From the NCBI RefSeq assembly GCF_017993425.1, contig NZ_JAGOMQ010000005.1:62001-126000 (forward strand): 64,000 nucleotides of DNA, in the 5' to 3' direction. The position numbers were made by a program, and so were the translations under genes. Below, piece after piece: positions 36,679 through 46,074 of the stretch. The notes below the pieces were generated by a model. It saw nothing but the letters and a program-made list of their open reading frames with translations, was not told where the DNA came from and did no database searches. How positions within the stretch are numbered: position 1 is the stretch's first letter; each line of letters starts with the position of its first letter. Source of the DNA: Amaricoccus sp. (lineage in GTDB: Bacteria; Pseudomonadota; Alphaproteobacteria; Rhodobacterales; Rhodobacteraceae).

Positions 36679-37368
36679 ATGCCCGATCCCCGCCTCATCG
36701 TGGGCCTCGACCTGCCCGACACGCCGGCCGCCCGCGCCATGGCCGCCCGGCTCGCCGGGGTGGTGTCGGCCTGGAAGATCGGCCTAGGCCTCCTCCACGA
36801 CGGCGGCCTCGGCCTCGCGACCGAGCTGAAGGCGGAGGGGGCCGACGTCTTCCTCGACATGAAGCTCTTCGACATCCCCGCGACCGTCGAGCGCGCCGCC
36901 CGCGGCCTCGCCGCGACCATCGCCCCCGACCTCCTGACCGTCCACGGCGACCCCTACGTGGTCCGCGCCGCGGTGGAGGGCCGGGGGGCGGCGCCGACGC
37001 GGATCCTCGCGATCACCATCCTGACCGCCCTGGACCGCGCCGACCTCGACGCCGCCCTGATCGCCCCGGGCGAGATGTCCGACCTCGTCGCCGAGCGGGC
37101 GTCCCGCGCCTTCGCGGCCGGCGCCGACGGGGTGATCGCCTCGCCGCAGGAGGCCGCCCGCATCCGCGCCTTGCCGGAGGCCGCGGGCAAGCTGATCGTC
37201 ACCCCCGGCGTCCGCCCCGCCGGCGCCGCGGCCCACGACCAGAAGCGCGTCGCCACCCCCGCCGCCGCCCTCGCCGCCGGCGCCGACCGCATCGTCGTCG
37301 CCCGCCCCGTCATCGCCGCCCCGGACCCGACGGCCGCCGCCCGGGCGATCCTCGCCGAGATCGCCTGA
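36679..37368 (+). CDS. pyrF: orotidine 5'-phosphate decarboxylase
   Basis: 229 residues, the normal length of the bacterial enzyme. The catalytic tetrad is complete: D11 (GLDLPD), K33 (AWKIG), and D60-x-K62-x-x-D65 in DMKLFDIP. The phosphate loop VTPGVRPAG and the final IVVARPV fit. It makes UMP in de novo pyrimidine synthesis. The start at 36679 has CGGAGG in front. Single gene. Confidence 0.96.
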   Translation: MPDPRLIVGLDLPDTPAARAMAARLAGVVSAWKIGLGLLHDGGLGLATELKAEGADVFLDMKLFDIPATVERAARGLAATIAPDLLTVHGDPYVVRAAVEGRGAAPTRILAITILTALDRADLDAALIAPGEMSDLVAERASRAFAAGADGVIASPQEAARIRALPEAAGKLIVTPGVRPAGAAAHDQKRVATPAAALAAGADRIVVARPVIAAPDPTAAARAILAEIA

Positions 37369-37587
37369 TACACGATCCGCCGGCCCAGCTCCGACCCTGC
37401 GCCCGGCCTCTCCGTTCCTCCCGAGACGCGGCGCGGCGTGGGCAGGGACGAGGGAGCCCCGAAGCGCCTCGACCGGCGCCGCGAAATGCGGGGGCGACGC
37501 CGCGCGGCTCCCGCTCCGACGCGGCGCGAGCGGACGGCGTCCTCAACAGCCCCCGCGGAACGGGGCGGCATTCCGGGGGCCCGACGC

Positions 37588-38034
37588 TCAGCCGCGGGCG
37601 ATGGCGCGCAGCTCCCGCTCCAGCGCGTCGAGGAAGCGCGAGCGGTCGGCCTTCGCGAACGGTCGTCCGCCGCCCTGCCGGAACGGGTCGGCGGCGCGGA
37701 GGTCGGCCATCAGGTCGCGGGTGGCCAGCGCCGCGCCGACATTGGCCCGGGACAGCGCCTCGCCGTTCGGCTTCAGCACCCGCGCCCCCGCCTCGACGCA
37801 GCGGGCGGCGAGCGGGATGTCGGCGGTGACGCAGAGGTCCCCCGGCCCGATCCTGTCGGCGATCCAGCGATCGGCCGCGTCGGGCCCCTCCGGCACGACC
37901 TCGACGCGGGCGAGCGGATGGGTCGCCGGGCGGATGCCGCCGTTCGCCACGTAGACGACCGGGGTCGCGTGCCGCTCGGCCACCCGCAGGACCTCGTCCT
38001 TGACCGGACAGGCGTCGGCGTCGACGTAGATCAT
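37588..38034 (-). CDS. YaiI/YqxD family protein (DUF188)
   Basis: 148 residues, opening MIYVDADACPVKDEVLRVAERH, the clear DUF188 signature, and later containing ANVGAALATRDLMADLR. The fold is PIN-like and a nuclease role has been proposed, but none is shown. Convergent with pyrF and divergent from the NYN gene. A gap of 219 nt before it holds nothing I recognise. Confidence 0.92.
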   Translation of the reverse strand: MIYVDADACPVKDEVLRVAERHATPVVYVANGGIRPATHPLARVEVVPEGPDAADRWIADRIGPGDLCVTADIPLAARCVEAGARVLKPNGEALSRANVGAALATRDLMADLRAADPFRQGGGRPFAKADRSRFLDALERELRAIARG

Positions 38035-38106
38035 GATCCCCCTCCCCCGAGGTTGCGCGGCGCGGCGCTATCGCGCAGGTTGTCGCCATAACGGAGGACG
38101 CGCGCC

Positions 38107-38811
38107 ATGACCAACGGCAGGAGCCCCCGCCTCGCGGTGCTGATCGACGCGGACAACACCTCGGCCCGCGTCGTGGAGGGCCTGTTCCTCGAGATCGCCA
38201 AGCTCGGCGAGGCCAGCGTGCGGCGGATCTACGGCGACTTCGCCGACGCCCGGATGCGCGGCTGGGCCGAGGCGCTGCCGCGGCACGCCATCGTGCCGCA
38301 GCAGAACTTCGCCTACACGACGGGCAAGAACTCCGCCGACATCGCGCTGGTCATCGACGCGATGGACCTGCTGCATTCGGGCCGCTTCGACGGGTTCTGC
38401 CTCGTCTCCTCGGACAGCGACTTCACCCGGCTGGCCGCCCGGGTGCGCGAGCAGGGGCTCGACGCCTACGGGTTCGGGCAGAAGAAGACGCCGGAGGCGT
38501 TCCGGCAGGCCTGCAAGCGGTTCTTCTTCACCGAGAACCTGATGCCCGCCCCGCCCGAGGGCGACCCGGCGGCGGCGCGCAAGGAGAGCCCGGCCGCCGC
38601 GGTGGCGCTGCTGACCACGGCGGTGGAGGAGCTCGAGGAGGACGACGGCTGGGTGGCGCTCGGCGCGCTGGGGACGCAGCTCCAGAAGATCGCCCCCGAC
38701 TTCGACACCCGCACCTACGGCTCGTCCAAGCTCTCGGCGCTCATCGAGAAGACCGGCCGCTTCGAGCTCGACCGCAGCTCGCAACCGATCCGGCTGCGCC
38801 TGCGGGAGTGA
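38107..38811 (+). CDS. NYN domain protein with C-terminal OST-HTH/LOTUS-like domain
   Basis: 234 residues. The N-terminal NYN (PIN-like) domain shows the acidic residues LAVLIDADNTSARV, DFAD, NSADIALVIDAMDLL and LVSSDSDFTRLA, as expected for a metal-dependent RNase fold (LabA/DUF88 type). A linker then leads to a small C-terminal domain (DDGWVALGALGTQLQKIAPDFDTRTYGSSKLSALIEKTGRFEL) of the OST-HTH/LOTUS kind, an RNA-binding winged helix. The pairing suggests RNA processing; targets unknown. Confidence 0.9.
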   Translation: MTNGRSPRLAVLIDADNTSARVVEGLFLEIAKLGEASVRRIYGDFADARMRGWAEALPRHAIVPQQNFAYTTGKNSADIALVIDAMDLLHSGRFDGFCLVSSDSDFTRLAARVREQGLDAYGFGQKKTPEAFRQACKRFFFTENLMPAPPEGDPAAARKESPAAAVALLTTAVEELEEDDGWVALGALGTQLQKIAPDFDTRTYGSSKLSALIEKTGRFELDRSSQPIRLRLRE

Positions 38812-38821
38812 CGCGAGAAGT

Positions 38822-38836
38822 GTCCCACAGTGATAC
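38822..38836. promoter_or_regulatory. copy of the GTCNCACNGTGNGAC-type inverted repeat
   Basis: GTCCCACAGTGATAC starts 11 nt past the stop codon of the NYN gene and overlaps a perfect 12-bp palindrome CATTGGCCAATG (38836-38847). The patch that follows, to 38890, is strongly AT-rich and ends in TTTTATTGCG, a string that also closes the element at 56190-56252. It is the inverse-orientation counterpart of the sites at 20148 and 56238. Confidence 0.5.
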
Positions 38837-38893
38837 ATTGGCCAATGATCTGATTTAAGTAAGAAATATCCGTGAAGTAATTTTATTGCGTGA

Positions 38894-38977
38894 TGGTCCC
38901 CGCGGCCGGACTTGAACCGGCACTCCTTTCGGACAGGGTGTTTAAGACCCATGCGTCTACCGTTCCGCCACGCGGGG
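38894..38977 (-). tRNA. tRNA-Leu (anticodon TAA)
   Basis: On the minus strand the acceptor arms CCCCGCG and CGCGGGG pair over 7 bp, with discriminator A and an encoded CCA. The anticodon stem GGGT/ACCC encloses CTTAAAC, so the anticodon is TAA (reads UUA). The T arm GCCGG-TTCAAGT-CCGGC is standard. A long variable arm (TGTCCGAAAGGAG region) marks a class II leucine tRNA. 84 nt including CCA. Confidence 0.95.
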
Positions 38978-39130
38978 GCGCCGGGGCCGCGATCCTACCC
39001 GCCCGCGCCGCGGGCGCAAGCTGCGCGCGGGGCGTGTAGTCGCACGGGCGGAAATGGGGTAGGCTCGGAGGGATTTTCGACGGACGACCCATTCTTTCTC
39101 GGCGTGACCACGCAAATTCGGGGGCAGACC

Positions 39131-41974
39131 ATGACCAAGGCGACTCGCGAGGTGCGCTTCGCGGTGGTGCTCTATGGCGGGACGTCGCTCGCCATCTACA
39201 TGAACGGCATCTCGCAGGAGCTGCTGCGGATGGTGCGGGGCGGCAGCGAGGCGGAGGAGGCGGAGCTCGACGAGGTCGAGCGCATCTACCGCGAGATCGC
39301 CGAGAGGCTCCACGCGATCACCGGGAAGCTCGGAGAGGACGCCGGGCCGCCCCGGCCGCCGATCCGGACGCGGTTCGTGATCGACATCATCTCGGGCACC
39401 TCCGCGGGCGGCATCAACGGCGTGGCGCTCGCCAAGGCGCTGGTGCTCGGGAGCCGCAACCTCGACGTCCTGCGCAAGGCGTGGACGGACGAGGCCACCA
39501 TCGACAAGCTGCTCAACGACCGGCGGACGTGGCGGCCGGGCCGGACCGAGGCGGTGCTCGACGGCGGCCACATGTTCGACCTGCTCCACGACACGCTCGC
39601 CGGCATGGGCGACGCGGCCAGGGGCAGGCCGCTCGTCGACATGGTCGATCTCTTCGTCACCGCGACGGACCTCCTCGGCCAGCGGGCCCCGGTGCAGCTG
39701 ACCGGCACGAGCATCGACGAGCGCGTCCACAAGAAGGTGTTCCGCTTCTCCTACGAGGCGGACCCGGAGGACGCCTCGCCGGGAAACGCGCGGGTCAACG
39801 ACTTCACGAACGACGTCATGCTCGCCTTCGCGGCGCGCTGCACGTCGTCGTTCCCGGTGGCCTTCCCGCCGATGCGCCTCGGCGACACGCCGGAGCGGCT
39901 GCGCCGGGGCGGGGATTTCGCGCGGCATTTTCCGGGCGACGACGACTACGAGGCTCGGGTCTACGCCGACGGCGGCTATCTCGACACCAAGCCGTTCAGC
40001 TACGCGATCGACCTGATCCCGTTCCGCCCCGCCCGCCTGCCGGGCGAGCGCAAGCTCCTGTTCGTCGATCCGTTCCCGGAGGGACGGGGAGCGAAGGACG
40101 CCGCGGGCGAGGTGGATTTCGTCACCAACGCGAAGCTCGCCGCGACGACGCTGCCGCGGCGCGAGGTGATCCGCGAGGACATCCGCCAGATCAACGCCAT
40201 CAACCGGCGGCTGGAGCGGCTCGGCGCCCTGCAGAAGCGCTGGGACATGGAGCGGAGGCGGCACGGGGAGGGGGACGAGCCCGGGAAGCCGCAGGAGATC
40301 GAGGCGCTCTACCTCGACGATCTGGTGAAGCGGGAGGGCTACGGCAAGCACTACGCGCTCTATCATCACCTGCGGGTCTACGGGGCGACGGATACGCTCT
40401 CGGGCCTCGTCGGCGGGCTGGGCGGCATTCCGGCCGAGTCCTCGACGGCGGCCTATCTGCGGCAGCTGGTCCGGGCCTGGCGCGACCGGTCGTTCGAGGC
40501 CTACCGGGACAAGGGGCTGCCGTCGGAGACGGTGTTCCTCGGCCGCTTCGACCTGGAGTTCCGACGCCGGCGGCTGACGCATTTGCGGGCCTGCGTCGAC
40601 GAGCGGCTGGCGGGCGACGGCGAGGACGCGGCCGCATGGGGGCTGTGGCGCGCGATCGAGGCGGAGCTGTCGCGGCTGCGGCGGCTGGCCGGCCCGACGC
40701 CGTCCGACCGCGCGGTGATGCTGGGCGGGATCGACGTCGCCGCGGTGGAGAGGGCGCTGGAGGCGGGCTATCCGGCCTTCGCGGCGGCGACCGACCTCGA
40801 CGGCAAGTATCGGGCGGCGTGCGACCTCTACGACGGGACGCTCGCGGGCGTGGCCTTCGCGGATCTCGGCGGCACGGAGGCTCCGGGGAAGCTGGTGAAC
40901 GCCGCGATGACGAAGCTCGGCGAGGTGCTGCGCCGGAGCTTCGACGAGGCGACGGTCCGGATCGGCGCGGCGCTGGAGGATCCGGCGCTGAAGGGCCTCA
41001 AGGACGAGTACGACCGCTTCCACTGGCACGACATGGTGACCTTCCCGTTCCTGGAGGGCACCACGGCCGAGGAGCATGGCGAGGTGCAGGTGTTCCGGGT
41101 GAGCCCCGCGGACAACCCGATGGACCGGCGGGCCGACAAGCTGGCGGGGATCAGCTTCGGGGCCTTCGGCGGGTTCCTCAGCCGCGACTGGCGCGAGCAC
41201 GACATCCTGTGGGGGCGGCTCGACGGGGCGGAGCGCATCGTGACGGCGCTGATGCCCGACCCGGGCGCGGCGGCGGAGCGGGCCGGGTATGTCGGGCGGC
41301 TGCAGGACGCCATCCTCCGGCAGGAGTTCGGCGCGGGATCCGAGCGGCGGCGGCAGGCGATGCTGCGCCGGCTCGTCGGCGCGGACCGCAGCGACGCGAT
41401 CGCGCCGCTCTTCGAGAAGGCGCCGCCGATCACCGACCGCGACGGCTTTCGCGCGCTCTACGACAAGCCGCTCGATCCGGAGACGCGCGAGCTCGCCGGG
41501 TGGGCGAGCCGGGCCGGGCGCATCCTCGCGCGGATGCTCGACGACCTGCCGGATTCCGGCGCGCTGGCGGCGCTCGGCAGGCTGGGGCGGCCGGTGCGGG
41601 GCGGCAGCGTGCTCGCGGCGCGCCTGACGCTCTTCGCCACGCCCGGGGGCTATCCAGCGATGATCGCGGAGCGGGCGCTGCTGCTGACGCTGTTCGCGGG
41701 CGTGCTGATGGTGGCGATCTCAGTGCTGGTCGCCGGCAGCGTGTCGATCTGGCTGGGGCTTGGCTTCATCCTCGGGGCGGCGGCGCTCTGGGCGCTGCTC
41801 CACGTGGTCGGGCGGGCGCTGCGCGATCGCCGCGGGATACCCGCGGCGGCGGCTTTGGTCGCGGGCGCGCTGGTCCTCGCCCTCGCCGGCGTCGGCGCCT
41901 GGAGCCTCTGGGGGCCGCTGGCGGCTCTGCTCGGCGAGCACGCGTCGCGGCTGGCGGTGTTCTCCGTGCGGTAG
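39131..41974 (+). CDS. large patatin-like phospholipase-family protein (DUF3376 type)
   Basis: 947 residues. The N-terminal patatin domain shows the glycine-rich oxyanion region VLYGGTSLAIYMNGIS, the nucleophile elbow G89-TSAG with S91, and the catalytic Asp in YADGG (D280). That gives the Ser-Asp dyad of patatins. The long middle part follows the large 'patatin-like protein' family with DUF3376. The end (about 850-945) has three or four hydrophobic helices, so the protein is probably membrane-tethered at its C-terminus. ATG 39131 is the natural start; the frame is open further upstream through the tRNA but that is not coding. Confidence 0.87.
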   Translation: MTKATREVRFAVVLYGGTSLAIYMNGISQELLRMVRGGSEAEEAELDEVERIYREIAERLHAITGKLGEDAGPPRPPIRTRFVIDIISGTSAGGINGVALAKALVLGSRNLDVLRKAWTDEATIDKLLNDRRTWRPGRTEAVLDGGHMFDLLHDTLAGMGDAARGRPLVDMVDLFVTATDLLGQRAPVQLTGTSIDERVHKKVFRFSYEADPEDASPGNARVNDFTNDVMLAFAARCTSSFPVAFPPMRLGDTPERLRRGGDFARHFPGDDDYEARVYADGGYLDTKPFSYAIDLIPFRPARLPGERKLLFVDPFPEGRGAKDAAGEVDFVTNAKLAATTLPRREVIREDIRQINAINRRLERLGALQKRWDMERRRHGEGDEPGKPQEIEALYLDDLVKREGYGKHYALYHHLRVYGATDTLSGLVGGLGGIPAESSTAAYLRQLVRAWRDRSFEAYRDKGLPSETVFLGRFDLEFRRRRLTHLRACVDERLAGDGEDAAAWGLWRAIEAELSRLRRLAGPTPSDRAVMLGGIDVAAVERALEAGYPAFAAATDLDGKYRAACDLYDGTLAGVAFADLGGTEAPGKLVNAAMTKLGEVLRRSFDEATVRIGAALEDPALKGLKDEYDRFHWHDMVTFPFLEGTTAEEHGEVQVFRVSPADNPMDRRADKLAGISFGAFGGFLSRDWREHDILWGRLDGAERIVTALMPDPGAAAERAGYVGRLQDAILRQEFGAGSERRRQAMLRRLVGADRSDAIAPLFEKAPPITDRDGFRALYDKPLDPETRELAGWASRAGRILARMLDDLPDSGALAALGRLGRPVRGGSVLAARLTLFATPGGYPAMIAERALLLTLFAGVLMVAISVLVAGSVSIWLGLGFILGAAALWALLHVVGRALRDRRGIPAAAALVAGALVLALAGVGAWSLWGPLAALLGEHASRLAVFSVR

Positions 41975-41989
41975 CCCCCGTCGTCGCCG

Positions 41990-43222
41990 TCAGTGCCCGC
42001 CGGAAAGGACGAGGGTGCGGACCGGGAGGATCAGGGCCTGGAGGCGGAGGATGGCGGCGTGGACGAGGCCGGTGGCGTCGATCGCGTGCAGGACGAAGGC
42101 GTGGAAGCCGCCGATCTCCGGGTCCTGGAGCGCGTCGTGGTTCGAGGTGTAGGCGTTGGCGATGCAGGAGGAGCCCTGCGGCAGGCGGTCGAGGCCGCCC
42201 TCGAAGAGCGGCTCCATGATCGCGGTGATCGTGCCCGGGCGGGCGAAGGCGGCGATGTCCTGGAGCTGGTCGGTCGGGCGGATCTGGCCGGAGGCGATCA
42301 CGTCCTGCACGTCGGTGACGACGACCGGGATCACCCGGAACGGGATCGCCGCGCAGGTGATCTCGCCGACCATGCCGACCTTCACCACCTGCGCCTCGAT
42401 CTGGCCGAAGCCGGCGGCGAGGCCGGTGACGCGGCGGTCGGGAACGAGGATGCCCGCCGGGCGCAGCATCGGGTTGACGACGTCGCCGGGGCGGAGCGCG
42501 AACTGCTGGACGATCCCGTCGGTGCCGGCGACCACCAGCGCCTTGTCGCGGGCGACCTCGGCCTCGCGGAGCTCGGCCTCGGCGGAGGCCTTCTGCGCCG
42601 GCAGGGCGAAGTCGATCTGGGACTGCACCGCGGCCTTGCCCGCGACCGCGGCGTCGACCGCGCCCTGCGCGGTCTCGACGGCGACCTGCGCCCGGTCGAC
42701 CTCGCGCTGCGAGATGGCGCTGGCGTTGCGGCGCATCAGCTCGGCGCGGGTCTCATACTCGTCCTGCGCCTGGCGGAGCGCGCCGCGGGCCTGGGCGACG
42801 CGGCCCTCGGCCTCGGCGAGCTGCGCCTCGGCCACCTCGGCGTTGGCCTCGATCTCGGCGATGCGGCGCTGGGCGGTGACGATTTCCGCCTCCTCCTCGG
42901 TGGTGTCGAGGCGAAAGAGCGGCTGGCCCTCGACGACGTGCTGGTTGATGTCGATGAAGGTCTCCTCCACCCGGCCGTTGCGCTCCGGCAGGATGGTCAC
43001 GGTGCGGAACACCGAGACGGCGCTCGAGGTCGAGGGGTGGAAGTAGAAGATCGTGGTGATGAGCGCGAGCGTCAGGATCACGCAGAGGGTGATGCCCCAG
43101 CGCAGCTCGTACCAGACGGAGAACAGCGTGATCTCGCGACCCAGCCGCTTGCCCTGGCCGTAGCGGCGGTAGAGGAAGTCCGGCAGGACGGTGACGGCGG
43201 AGCAGAGCAGCAGCTCGAGCAT
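41990..43222 (-). CDS. HlyD-family membrane fusion/efflux periplasmic adaptor protein
   Basis: 410 residues. A hydrophobic N-terminus and a TM segment near 45-65 (WGITLCVILTLALITTIFYF) anchor it in the inner membrane. A biotinyl-lipoyl-like half motif (ERNGRVEETFIDINQHVVEGQPLFRLDT), a coiled coil of about 110 residues (130-240) and the second lipoyl half (VVAGTDGIVQQFALRPGDVV) follow. No ABC or RND partner adjoins; only the small membrane protein gene upstream. This resembles the YibH/YiaV type HlyD proteins that travel with a small membrane protein. Confidence 0.88.
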   Translation of the reverse strand: MLELLLCSAVTVLPDFLYRRYGQGKRLGREITLFSVWYELRWGITLCVILTLALITTIFYFHPSTSSAVSVFRTVTILPERNGRVEETFIDINQHVVEGQPLFRLDTTEEEAEIVTAQRRIAEIEANAEVAEAQLAEAEGRVAQARGALRQAQDEYETRAELMRRNASAISQREVDRAQVAVETAQGAVDAAVAGKAAVQSQIDFALPAQKASAEAELREAEVARDKALVVAGTDGIVQQFALRPGDVVNPMLRPAGILVPDRRVTGLAAGFGQIEAQVVKVGMVGEITCAAIPFRVIPVVVTDVQDVIASGQIRPTDQLQDIAAFARPGTITAIMEPLFEGGLDRLPQGSSCIANAYTSNHDALQDPEIGGFHAFVLHAIDATGLVHAAILRLQALILPVRTLVLSGGH

Positions 43223-43223
43223 C

Positions 43224-43676
43224 TCAGGCCTCCGGGCCCTTCGGGTCGGCGGGGGGCGGCGCGGCCGGCAGGTCGGAGAGGTCGTCGGAGAGCAGGTCGT
43301 TCCAGCGCGACGCCGGCCCGGGCGCGCGGTCGCGCCCCGACATGCGCTCGAGGGAGAGCGCGACGGAGTTCAGCGGCGTCGAGAAGTCGGGCAGGTCGAC
43401 CATGGCGAGCAGCAGGCCGGCGATCCAGAACACGTGGTTGTGGGTGACGAGCGCGAGCAGCGCGAGCACGGCGACGAACTGGAGCTGCACCTTGTTGGTG
43501 CGGTGCGCCATGTGCTCGGGCAGCGCGTGGAGCTTGAGGTAGACGAGGCCGACGGAGATCACCGCGACGAGCAGGAAGACCAGCATCACCGTCATCAGCC
43601 AGTCGGACTGGCCGGGGCCGGCGACGAAGCCGGGCAGGTGATGCGGGGCCGCGGGGTTCATCGCCGGGTGCTCCAT
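43224..43676 (-). CDS. small multi-helix membrane protein preceding the HlyD gene
   Basis: 150 residues with two to three hydrophobic helices (about 26-47, 67-84, 86-103) and a Pro/Asp-rich C-terminal tail. The His-containing N-terminus and THNHVFWIAG loop are notable. The family is not recognised. It ends 1 nt before the HlyD start, so the two are an operon, and it is probably the HlyD partner in the inner membrane by analogy with YibI/YiaW, to which it shows no clear similarity by eye. Confidence 0.75.
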   Translation of the reverse strand: MEHPAMNPAAPHHLPGFVAGPGQSDWLMTVMLVFLLVAVISVGLVYLKLHALPEHMAHRTNKVQLQFVAVLALLALVTHNHVFWIAGLLLAMVDLPDFSTPLNSVALSLERMSGRDRAPGPASRWNDLLSDDLSDLPAAPPPADPKGPEA

Positions 43677-43968
43677 CAGGCGCCTCCGCGCGCAGCGTCG
43701 ATGTCGGGCAAGCTCAAGCTCCAGCGCAGCGCGGGGCGCCGGCGGCTCCCGTCGCGGGAGCGATAGGCCGATCCCCGCGATCTGTCCAGCACACGACCTC
43801 GGGAGCTGCGCCGGACGAGGGCCGACCGTCGGGGCAAGGCGTTCGCCTCAGGAGCGCCGTGCGCGGAAGGCAAGGGCGGGGTCTCCCTCCCGCGCCGTCG
43901 CGCCCCTCCGGCCGGCGTGCCGCTGCGATCCTTCGGGGGAACGTCCTGCGCCGCCAGCCCGAAACGGA

Positions 43969-44442
43969 TCACCCGCGCTCGCGCATCAGGCGGGCCTTCT
44001 GGCGTTGCCAGTCGCGCTTGGCCTCGGTGGCGCGCTTGTCGGGGGCCTTCTTGCCCTTGGCGACGCCCAGCTTCAGCTTCGCCCGGCCCTTCTCGTTGAA
44101 GTAGAGGCTGAGGGGCACCAGCGTCATCCCCTCGCGCGCCGTCCCCTGCCACAGCTTCGCCAGCTCGCGCCTCGACACCAGCAGCTTGCGGCGGCGGCGC
44201 TCGTCATGGCCGAAGGCCTTGGCCTGGGAATAGGCGGGGATGTAGCCGTTGATCAGCCACAGCTCGCCCCCCTCGACGCTCGCATAGCTCTCGGCGATGT
44301 TCGCCTTGCCGGTGCGCAGCGACTTCACCTCCGAGCCCTCCAGCACGATCCCCGCCTCGAGGTCGTCCTCGATGAAGTAGTCGTGGCGCGCCCGCCGGTT
44401 CTCGGCGACGAGCTTGACGGGGCGGGGTTGCTTTTCGGCCAT
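43969..44442 (-). CDS. smpB: SsrA-binding protein SmpB
   Basis: 157 residues, full length. [38 protein letters not shown] and [23 protein letters not shown] are typical. The basic tail [26 protein letters not shown] is the part that enters the ribosomal channel with tmRNA in trans-translation. Start at 44442; an ATG four codons upstream is less likely. Confidence 0.96.
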   Translation of the reverse strand: MAEKQPRPVKLVAENRRARHDYFIEDDLEAGIVLEGSEVKSLRTGKANIAESYASVEGGELWLINGYIPAYSQAKAFGHDERRRRKLLVSRRELAKLWQGTAREGMTLVPLSLYFNEKGRAKLKLGVAKGKKAPDKRATEAKRDWQRQKARLMRERG

Positions 44443-44509
44443 GGCGGTCCGCATGTAGGACCGGCGGCGGCGCCTGTCCAGCCGGCGTCCGCCGCGGGGA
44501 GAGGACGCC

Positions 44510-45247
44510 ATGCTGAGGATCTCCGACGACCCCGCCCGCCACGCGCTCGTCGTCGAGCCGTCGGGCGGGCTCACCCGCGAGGATTTCGCCGAGCTCGGCC
44601 GCCGCTTCGAGGCCCGCGCCGCCGCCGACGGCGGCCGGATCAACCTCGTCATCCACGCGCCCGCCTTCCCGGGCTGGGCGGATTTCGCGGGCTTCCTCGC
44701 GCATCTCGACTTCGTGCGCACCCACGCGGCCCGGGTGGAGAAGATCGCCCTGGTCTCCGATTCGCGCCTGCTCGACTTCGGCCCGAAGGTGGCCGGGCTC
44801 TTCGTCTCGGCGGAGATCCGGCACTTCCCGGCCTCCGGGCTCGACGACGCGCTCGCCTGGATCGCCGCGCCGGGCGGGCTCAGGGTGATGGAGGGCCTGC
44901 CCGACGACGTGCTCGGCATCGCCGCCGCCGGCGAGATCACCGCGCGCGACTACGCCGAGACGCTGCGCCCGCTGATCGAGGCGCGCCTCAGGCTCCGGCC
45001 GAAGCTGAAGCTCCTCTACCTCGTCGGGCCGGACTTCGGCTACAGCGCCGGCGCCGTCCTCGCCGACGCCCGGCTCGGGCTGACGCACTGGAGCGACTTC
45101 GAGCGGGTGGCGATCGTCACCGACATCGACTGGATCGCCCGTTCCGTCCGGGTCTTCGCGCCGCTGATCCCCGGCGAGGTGCGGGTCTTCCCGACCGACG
45201 CCCTCGCCGCCGCCCGCGACTGGATCTCGGCGCCGGAGGCCGCCTGA
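44510..45247 (+). CDS. tandem SpoIIAA-like (STAS/SEC14-type) protein
   Basis: 245 residues made of two similar halves of about 120 residues. Each begins with a strand plus a G-(L/E)-(T/I)-T-(R/A)-(E/R)-D-(F/Y)-AE segment ([24 protein letters not shown]) and ends in AL(A/D)-(W/A)...I, the SpoIIAA-like (DUF3478) pattern. Single-domain members are common; the duplication is less so. Function unknown. It starts 68 nt from smpB on the opposite strand. Confidence 0.82.
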   Translation: MLRISDDPARHALVVEPSGGLTREDFAELGRRFEARAAADGGRINLVIHAPAFPGWADFAGFLAHLDFVRTHAARVEKIALVSDSRLLDFGPKVAGLFVSAEIRHFPASGLDDALAWIAAPGGLRVMEGLPDDVLGIAAAGEITARDYAETLRPLIEARLRLRPKLKLLYLVGPDFGYSAGAVLADARLGLTHWSDFERVAIVTDIDWIARSVRVFAPLIPGEVRVFPTDALAAARDWISAPEAA

Positions 45248-45325
45248 TGGCCCCCTCCCCTCGGCCAGCCGCGGCCTCCGGCGCGTGCGCCCGCCCGCCG
45301 GCGAAGGCCGGACCGCGCCCGCGCC

Positions 45326-45457
45326 GACATGGGCGGCGCCTCGGCGCCGCTCCGCGTCGAGGAGAGCGTGGGGAACATGCGCCGGCTCCTCGCGGGGCTC
45401 GACCTGTCGCGGACCGGCAGCTTCCCCAACCACGACGGCCGGACCTATCCGTGGTGA
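45326..45457 (+). pseudogene. C-terminal remnant of a short-chain dehydrogenase (SDR) gene
   Basis: The frame from 45326 reads DMGGASAPLRVEESVGNMRR, then LLAGLDLSRTGSFPNHDGRT, and ends YPW-TGA at 45457. This is the C-terminal part of CsgA/C-factor-like SDR oxidoreductases, which read TDMGG, then a PL-x-VEESV stretch, and close in DG-x-x-x-PW. No Rossmann fold or YxxxK active site is found upstream, where the sequence runs straight into the end of the SpoIIAA-like gene region. About 43 codons survive of some 230, so the 5' part has been deleted. Confidence 0.65.
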
Positions 45458-45546
45458 GCGGCGCTTAACCGGGTAACGCCTGCGCCCTCACGCTCCGCCG
45501 CGCGCCCGCGCTACCCTGCCGCCGGGGAAAAGGGTGAGGGGGCGCG

Positions 45547-46074
45547 ATGCGCGGGGGCTCGTTTTCGGCGGCGGCGTTCGCCTTTCTGGTGGCGGGGGCG
45601 GTCTGGGCGATCGCCTCGCCATGGTGGACCTTGCGCGAGATGCGCGCGGCGGCCGCGGCGCGCGACCCGGCGGCGCTGGCCGCGCATGTCGACTTTCCGG
45701 CGCTGCGCGAGAGCCTGAAGTCGGAGCTCGCCGCCGCGATGCTGGCCGAGGCCGCCGCCCAACCGGACGGCGCGGCCGCCCTCGGCGCGGCGCTCGGCGT
45801 CGCGATGATCGACCCGCTCGTCGACGGGCTGGTCTCGCCTGCCGGCCTGCGGATGATGTTCGCGGCCGAGCCCGCCCGGGGCGGCGCCGCGCCCCTCGGC
45901 GGCTTCGGCGCCGAGGGCGAGCTCGCGATCGACCGCGACGGCTTCTCGACCTTCCGCGTCGCCCGCCGCGACGCTCCGGCCGAGGCGGCGCTCGTCTTCC
46001 GCCGCGACGGCTACGCCTGGAAGCTCGCCGGCGTCGAGCTGCCCGAGGCCGGGCTGGAGCTGGCCGCACGCTGA
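45547..46074 (+). CDS. DUF2939 domain-containing protein
   Basis: 175 residues. The N-terminal hydrophobic segment (FSAAAFAFLVAGAVWAIASP) can be a signal anchor. WWTLREMRAAAAARDPAALAAHVDFPALRESLKSEL is the DUF2939 signature (a helix-rich domain beginning shortly after a TM segment). The end YAWKLAGVELPE is typical. Function unknown. The ribosome site GAGGGGGCG lies in front of ATG 45547. Confidence 0.85.
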   Translation: MRGGSFSAAAFAFLVAGAVWAIASPWWTLREMRAAAAARDPAALAAHVDFPALRESLKSELAAAMLAEAAAQPDGAAALGAALGVAMIDPLVDGLVSPAGLRMMFAAEPARGGAAPLGGFGAEGELAIDRDGFSTFRVARRDAPAEAALVFRRDGYAWKLAGVELPEAGLELAAR

